DNA of 64,000 nucleotides from Vibrio aerogenes (GTDB lineage Bacteria; Pseudomonadota; Gammaproteobacteria; Enterobacterales; Vibrionaceae): NCBI RefSeq assembly GCF_024346755.1, contig NZ_AP024861.1, positions 3,410,001 to 3,474,000 of the forward strand, read 5' to 3'. Shown piece by piece: positions 59,830 to 64,000 of this stretch (position 1 is its first letter; each line of letters starts with the position of its first letter). The notes under the pieces were generated by a model. It saw only the letters and a program-made list of their open reading frames with translations, ran no database searches and was not told where the DNA came from. The position numbers and the translations under genes were made by a program.

Positions 59830-59868
59830 CTGCACAGATAACATGGAATACTTTTGCCATCTGTGCAG
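59830..59868 (-). terminator. Long hairpin after dppF
   Basis: CTGCACAGAT and ATCTGTGCAG form a perfect 10-bp stem with a 19-base loop, six bases past the dppF stop. No T-run, so termination is uncertain. It separates the two transporter operons. Confidence 0.55.
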
Positions 59869-59873
59869 AAAGA

Positions 59874-60866
59874 TCAACTGAGCGTTACCCGGTTTTCTTC
59901 AACAGCGTGACAAGCTGTTAAGTGCGCCTCAGAATCTGAGCGCAATGTTGGTGTTTCCTGACGGCAACGATCATTTGCATACTGACACCTGCCGTGGAAT
60001 GCACAACCCGATGGCGGATTCAGCGGAGAAGGTAGCTCTCCCTGCAGTTTAATCCGCTGACGGCGTTTATCCGGTGACAGTTGTGGTGTACTGGAAAGCA
60101 GCGCCTGCGTATAAGGATGGCGCGGATTTTCAAACAGTTGCTGACATGTGCCCTGCTCCACCACTTTACCGAGATACATCACCATCACATCATCGGCAAT
60201 ATGTTCAACCACGGATAAGTCATGAGAGATGAACACATAGCTCAGGCCAAACTCTTGTTGCAGATCCATCATCAGATTCAGCACCTGCGCCTGTACCGAC
60301 ACATCCAGCGCCGAAACCGGCTCATCAGCGACAATGATCTGCGGGTCCAGCATCAACCCACGGGCAATAGCAATCCGCTGGCGCTGACCACCGGAAAACA
60401 TATGCGGATAACGGTCATAATGTTCCCGTTTCAGCCCGACCTTTTCCATCATTTCGAGCGCTTTTTCTTTGCGTGCTTCTTTGCTCATCTGCGTATTGAT
60501 GACCAGCGGCTCTTCTAAAATTGCTCCGATTTTTTTACGTGGGTTCAGCGACCCATACGGATTCTGGAAAATAATCTGTATTTTCTGGCGCAGCGCTTTG
60601 TGTCCGGATTTCGATAACGTCAACAACTCCTCACCATTGAAGGATAAACTGCCTTCCGTTGGAGTTTCAATCATCGCCAGCATCCGGCCTAAAGTGGATT
60701 TCCCGCACCCGGACTCCCCGACAACCGCCAGAGTTTTTCCGTGGCCCAGCTCAAAACTAATCCCATCGACGGCTTTCACAACCGCCTCAGGTTTCAGCAT
60801 CCCCTGCTTGACGTGGTAATGTTGCTTCAGATTCGCGGCTTTTAAAATCACAGAATTCTGACTCAT
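59874..60866 (-). CDS. dppF: DppF, dipeptide ABC transporter ATPase
   Basis: 330 residues. Walker A Gly-Glu-Ser-Gly-Cys-Gly-Lys-Ser-Thr, signature [10 protein letters not shown], Walker B [10 protein letters not shown], and the cysteine-rich C-terminal motif (Cys-Ala-Phe-His-Gly-Arg-Cys-Gln-Tyr). Overlaps dppD by four bases. Closer in wording to E. coli DppF than the paralog at 54141. Confidence 0.93.
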   Translation of the reverse strand: MSQNSVILKAANLKQHYHVKQGMLKPEAVVKAVDGISFELGHGKTLAVVGESGCGKSTLGRMLAMIETPTEGSLSFNGEELLTLSKSGHKALRQKIQIIFQNPYGSLNPRKKIGAILEEPLVINTQMSKEARKEKALEMMEKVGLKREHYDRYPHMFSGGQRQRIAIARGLMLDPQIIVADEPVSALDVSVQAQVLNLMMDLQQEFGLSYVFISHDLSVVEHIADDVMVMYLGKVVEQGTCQQLFENPRHPYTQALLSSTPQLSPDKRRQRIKLQGELPSPLNPPSGCAFHGRCQYANDRCRQETPTLRSDSEAHLTACHAVEENRVTLS

Positions 60867-61831
60867 GCTGCTGGCCTCCCTTCTGAGTTAAGCGGCGTAT
60901 GACATTTCACCTGGAGCTCAACCGGCCCCTGAGTTTGCGGCTCTTCCTGACGACAACGCTCTGTCGCATACGGACAACGCGGGCTCAGCAGGCAACCTTG
61001 TGGCCGGTCATACTGACCGGGAACCACGCCGGGTAAGGCATCCAGCCGGGCTTTTCCTGAAGCAGACTCGGGCAGCGATGCCAGCAAAGCCTGTGTATAC
61101 GGATGTTTCGGAGCAGCAAAGACCTCAGCAGCCGGGCCGGATTCCACAATCTGACCGGCATACATAACAATCACCCGGTGAGCGACTTCTGCCACCAGCG
61201 CCAGATCATGGGTGATCAGCACCAGTCCCATCTGCTTTTCCCGCTGTAATTCCACCAGCAGATCGATAATCTGCGCCTGAATCGTCACATCCAGCGCTGT
61301 GGTTGGCTCATCGGCAATCAGCAAGCGCGGATTGCAGGCAATCGCCATCGCGATCATCACCCGTTGGCTCATCCCGCCAGATAACTGATGCGGATAAGCC
61401 TTCAAACGGGATTCCGGTGCCGGAATGCCCACCAGTGTCAGCAACTCAACCGCCCGCTCACGCAAAGCTTTTTTACTGCCGCCCTGATGTGTTTTCAGTG
61501 CTTCCATGATCTGATAGCCGACCGTAAAGCAAGGGTTCAGGCTGGTCATCGGGTCCTGGAAAATCATCGCAATGTCATCGCCGGTCAATTGACGACGACG
61601 CTTCTCGGGCATCGATAACAGATCCTGACCATCAAAAGTCAGCTGCTCTGCCAAGACTTTGCCCGGATAATCAATCAATCCCATGACCGATAAAGAGCTG
61701 ACACTTTTACCTGAGCCGGATTCACCGACAATCCCCAGCACTTCGCCTTCTTCAACCTGATAACTGATATTGTCAACCGCCCGGAAATGCCCGAACGAGA
61801 CGGAAAGGTTTTCTAATTTCAATAATGCCAT
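60863..61831 (-). CDS. dppD: DppD, dipeptide ABC transporter ATPase
   Basis: 322 residues. Walker A Gly-Glu-Ser-Gly-Ser-Gly-Lys-Ser-Val, signature Leu-Ser-Gly-Gly-Met-Ser-Gln-Arg, Walker B [17 protein letters not shown] at the end. Starts ten bases after dppC. Confidence 0.93.
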   Translation of the reverse strand: MALLKLENLSVSFGHFRAVDNISYQVEEGEVLGIVGESGSGKSVSSLSVMGLIDYPGKVLAEQLTFDGQDLLSMPEKRRRQLTGDDIAMIFQDPMTSLNPCFTVGYQIMEALKTHQGGSKKALRERAVELLTLVGIPAPESRLKAYPHQLSGGMSQRVMIAMAIACNPRLLIADEPTTALDVTIQAQIIDLLVELQREKQMGLVLITHDLALVAEVAHRVIVMYAGQIVESGPAAEVFAAPKHPYTQALLASLPESASGKARLDALPGVVPGQYDRPQGCLLSPRCPYATERCRQEEPQTQGPVELQVKCHTPLNSEGRPAA

Positions 61832-61840
61832 GATGCCTCC

Positions 61841-62746
61841 CTACTGCTTCAACTTAGGATCAAGTGCATCACGCAAACCATCACCCATCAGGTTAAATGC
61901 CAGAACCGTGATTAAAATCATCAGTCCCGGGAAGGTCACGACCCACCACGCACGTTGGACAAACTGAAGTGCATCCGCCAGCATGCTGCCCCATTCCGGT
62001 GTTGGCGGCTGTGCGCCTAACCCGAGAAAGCCCAGCGCAGCCATATCCAGAATCGCAGAAGAGAAACCCAGTGTGGCCTGAACAATCAGTGGTGCCAGAC
62101 AGTTCGGCAAAATACAAACGAACATTAAGCGCATTGCACTGGCACCCAGCACCCGTGAAGATGTCACATAATCCCGCGACATTTCAGCCAGCGTTGCAGC
62201 CCTTGTCAGACGGACATAATGCGGCAGGGAAACCACCGAAATAGCCAGCGCGGCATTGACAATACTCGGACCGAGCACCGCAACAATCGCAATCGCCAGC
62301 AACAAACTTGGCATTGCCAGCATGATATCGACGATCCGCATAATCGCGGTATCAACTATCCCTTTGAAGTAACCGGCGACTAATCCCATCAAAATACCGA
62401 TCATCAAAGATGCGGTGACTGCGACAACACCGACAGAAATCGACAGCCGGGTGCCATGAATCAAGCGGGATAAAATATCCCGGCCCACATCATCGGTGCC
62501 TAAAACATAAGACCAGTTGCCACCATCGAGCCATGCGGGTGGCAGCAATAAAGCGTCACGCATCTGTGCTGACGGGGAATGTGGTGCCACCACATCAGCA
62601 AAAATAGCCAGCAGACAAATGAAGACAATAAAACAGAACCCGGCCAAAGCGCCGCGGTTACTGCTGAAATAGAACCAGAACTCCTGCAATGGCGTTTTTG
62701 GTGCCGGTGCAGAGCCGTTCACCTGAGTTGAATCAGTACTCATCAC
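61841..62746 (-). CDS. dppC: DppC, dipeptide ABC permease
   Basis: 301 residues, six TM segments. Contains Leu-Gly-Thr-Asp-Asp-Val-Gly-Arg-Asp-Ile-Leu-Ser-Arg, Ser-Arg-Val-Leu-Gly-Ala-Ser and a complete C-terminus (Leu-Met-Gly-Asp-Gly-Leu-Arg-Asp-Ala-Leu-Asp-Pro-Lys). The intact end here shows what the paralog at 56152 has lost. Confidence 0.93.
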   Translation of the reverse strand: MMSTDSTQVNGSAPAPKTPLQEFWFYFSSNRGALAGFCFIVFICLLAIFADVVAPHSPSAQMRDALLLPPAWLDGGNWSYVLGTDDVGRDILSRLIHGTRLSISVGVVAVTASLMIGILMGLVAGYFKGIVDTAIMRIVDIMLAMPSLLLAIAIVAVLGPSIVNAALAISVVSLPHYVRLTRAATLAEMSRDYVTSSRVLGASAMRLMFVCILPNCLAPLIVQATLGFSSAILDMAALGFLGLGAQPPTPEWGSMLADALQFVQRAWWVVTFPGLMILITVLAFNLMGDGLRDALDPKLKQ

Positions 62747-62753
62747 CTTCTCC

Positions 62754-63764
62754 TTAACGACTATGCCGGATACGTGGATTCACAATGCCGTAGGCAATGT
62801 CCACCAGCAAATTCACAATAATGATCATGGTCGCCACAATCAAAATGCCGCCCTGAACCACCGGATAATCCCGGCGGCTAATCGACTCAATCAGCCATTT
62901 ACCAATGCCCGGCCAGGCAAAAACGGTCTCCGTCAAAATCGCGCCGGACAGCAAAATACCCACTTGCAAACCAATCACGGTAATCACCGGAATCAGCGCA
63001 TTACGCAACGCATGAATCACGATAACGCGCCACGGCGCAATCCCTTTGGAGCGGGCAGTACGGATATAATCTTCGCTGAGGACTTCTAACATCGAGGAAC
63101 GGGTCATCCGGGCAATCACTGCCATCGGAATCGTGCCGAGCACAATACTGGGTAACACAAGGTGAGACACCGCCGAAGTAAACGCGCCTTCTTCGCCGGA
63201 GAGGAATGAATCAATCAGCATAAATCCGGTGACGTCATCGATCCAGTAACTGACATCAATACGCCCGGAAACCGGCGTCCACCCCAGCGTGACGGAGAAC
63301 ACCAGCATGAGTAACAATGCCCACCAGAAGATCGGCATCGAATATCCCGTCAATGAGATGGTCATGACGGAATGGTCAAAAATCGTGCCCCGCTTCACGG
63401 CGGCAAATATGCCGGCGGGCAACCCGACTAAAATAGCAAAAATTGCGGCACAAAAGGCCAGCTCAACCGTGGCCGGAAATAAATTCAAAAACTCTCGCAG
63501 CACCGGTTCTTTGGTAACCAGTGAATGCCCTAAATCACCGTGCACGATCCCTTCCACATAGCGGAAGTACTGAACATATAAAGGTTGGTCAAAACCAAAC
63601 TGAGCACTCAGTTCTGCATGACGCTCAGCAGAGACCCCCCGTTCTCCGGCCATCACCTCAATCGGATCGCCCGGAATCATGCGGATAAGCGTAAACGTCA
63701 GCAGGGTGATCCCGATAAAGGTTGGCACGACCAGACCCAACCGACGAAAAATAAACTGGAACAT
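62754..63764 (-). CDS. dppB: DppB, dipeptide ABC permease
   Basis: 336 residues, six TM segments. Gly-Asp-Leu-Gly-His-Ser, Thr-Ala-Arg-Ser-Lys-Gly and Leu-Val-Asp-Ile-Ala-Tyr-Gly-Ile-Val-Asn-Pro-Arg-Ile-Arg. Follows dppA after a spacer with two strong hairpins. Confidence 0.93.
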   Translation of the reverse strand: MFQFIFRRLGLVVPTFIGITLLTFTLIRMIPGDPIEVMAGERGVSAERHAELSAQFGFDQPLYVQYFRYVEGIVHGDLGHSLVTKEPVLREFLNLFPATVELAFCAAIFAILVGLPAGIFAAVKRGTIFDHSVMTISLTGYSMPIFWWALLLMLVFSVTLGWTPVSGRIDVSYWIDDVTGFMLIDSFLSGEEGAFTSAVSHLVLPSIVLGTIPMAVIARMTRSSMLEVLSEDYIRTARSKGIAPWRVIVIHALRNALIPVITVIGLQVGILLSGAILTETVFAWPGIGKWLIESISRRDYPVVQGGILIVATMIIIVNLLVDIAYGIVNPRIRHSR

Positions 63765-63796
63765 AAAAAGACAAGCTCTCTGATAATCATAATCAT

Positions 63797-63856
63797 GAGC
63801 GACAGTACTCTGCCGTCGCTCTGCACACTGGCTTCTGCTTCCTGAAACCAGTGTGC
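63797..63856 (-). other. Two stem-loops between dppA and dppB
   Basis: GAGCGAC/GTCGCTC (63797-63821) and GCACACTGG/CCAGTGTGC (63824-63856) are perfect stems in the intercistronic gap. Such stems after binding-protein genes protect the upstream mRNA and lower downstream expression, which suits a binding protein needed in excess. Confidence 0.75.
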
Positions 63857-63881
63857 TGTTTCATGTCAAACGAGGAAGAAA

Positions 63882-64000
63882 TTATTTTTCCAGGCTGACC
63901 TGATAGAAGTAATGACCACCAAGCGGATCAATCTTGTAGTTTTTCACTTCTTTGCGGATTGGCTCATAAACCACAGAGTGCGCCACTGTAATCCACGGTG
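63882..64000 (-). CDS. dppA: DppA-like dipeptide-binding protein, C-terminal part (runs out of the window)
   Basis: 39 residues up to the TAA at 63884-63882: Pro-Trp-Ile-Thr-Val-Ala-His-Ser-Val-Val-Tyr-Glu-Pro-Ile-Arg-Lys-Glu-Val and Asp-Pro-Leu-Gly-Gly-His-Tyr-Phe-Tyr, the end typical of DppA. The start lies beyond base 64000. Confidence 0.85.
   Translation of the reverse strand, partial: PWITVAHSVVYEPIRKEVKNYKIDPLGGHYFYQVSLEK

Noticed and set aside
59674..59830. Sigma-70 promoter of the first transporter operon (TTGACC, 17 bases, TAAAGC)
   Set aside because: The -10 match is poor and several AT-rich alternatives exist.

Overview
The window reads as chromosome of a diazotrophic Vibrio-like gammaproteobacterium. 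This rests on nif genes in the Klebsiella order, Vibrio-type rrn operons with spacer tRNAs, a cysJIH operon and Dpp-type peptide importers. The species is not determined here. All calls come from reading the sequence; no database search was run.

Layout. (1) 1-5004: AT-rich accessory DNA with seven related copies (one frameshifted, one a stub) of a small membrane protein ending in a two-cysteine domain. They look like an immunity-gene array. (2) 5153-14449, minus strand: nifE-N-X-fdx and nifU-S-V-W-Z-M, each unit with a clear sigma-54 -24/-12 promoter and a TGT-N10-ACA (NifA-type) upstream site. nifHDK, nifB and nifLA are not in the window. (3) 14721-17085: pxpCBA (5-oxoprolinase). (4) 17281-23992: a patchwork of a 1.84-kb direct duplication (nucleotidyltransferase-HEPN gene plus GFA-family gene), a RelBE-type pair, a broken TacA/TacT-type pair, a LysE exporter and an IS3-family remnant. 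(5) 24000-36891: a probable island bounded by a 21-bp tRNA-Trp-derived repeat. It carries an acetyltransferase, a YopT/C58-type protease, a tyrosine integrase, a tailless corticovirus (PM2)-like prophage (truncated HUH replicase, packaging ATPase, major capsid protein, many tiny membrane proteins, lysin, holin-like proteins), and a PAAR/NlpC-P60/immunity trio resembling VCA0284-TseH-TsiH. (6) 36847-48283: two tandem rRNA operons with different spacer tRNAs. (7) 48465-52790: cysJIH. (8) 53221-64000: two dipeptide/oligopeptide ABC transporter operons. The first has a frameshifted permease and a terminal LysR gene; the second is cut by the window end.

How they work together. The nif genes build FeMo-cofactor (E, N, X, V), supply Fe-S clusters (U, S, Fdx) and mature nitrogenase (W, Z, M). 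The cys genes reduce PAPS to sulfide, a sulfur source for the same cell. The island joins a membrane-containing phage lineage to interbacterial or host-targeting toxins next to the rrn locus. The most noteworthy observation is this corticovirus-like prophage with T6SS-type cargo at tRNA-Trp. The nif regulatory sites, the NifW repeat extension and the immunity array follow.
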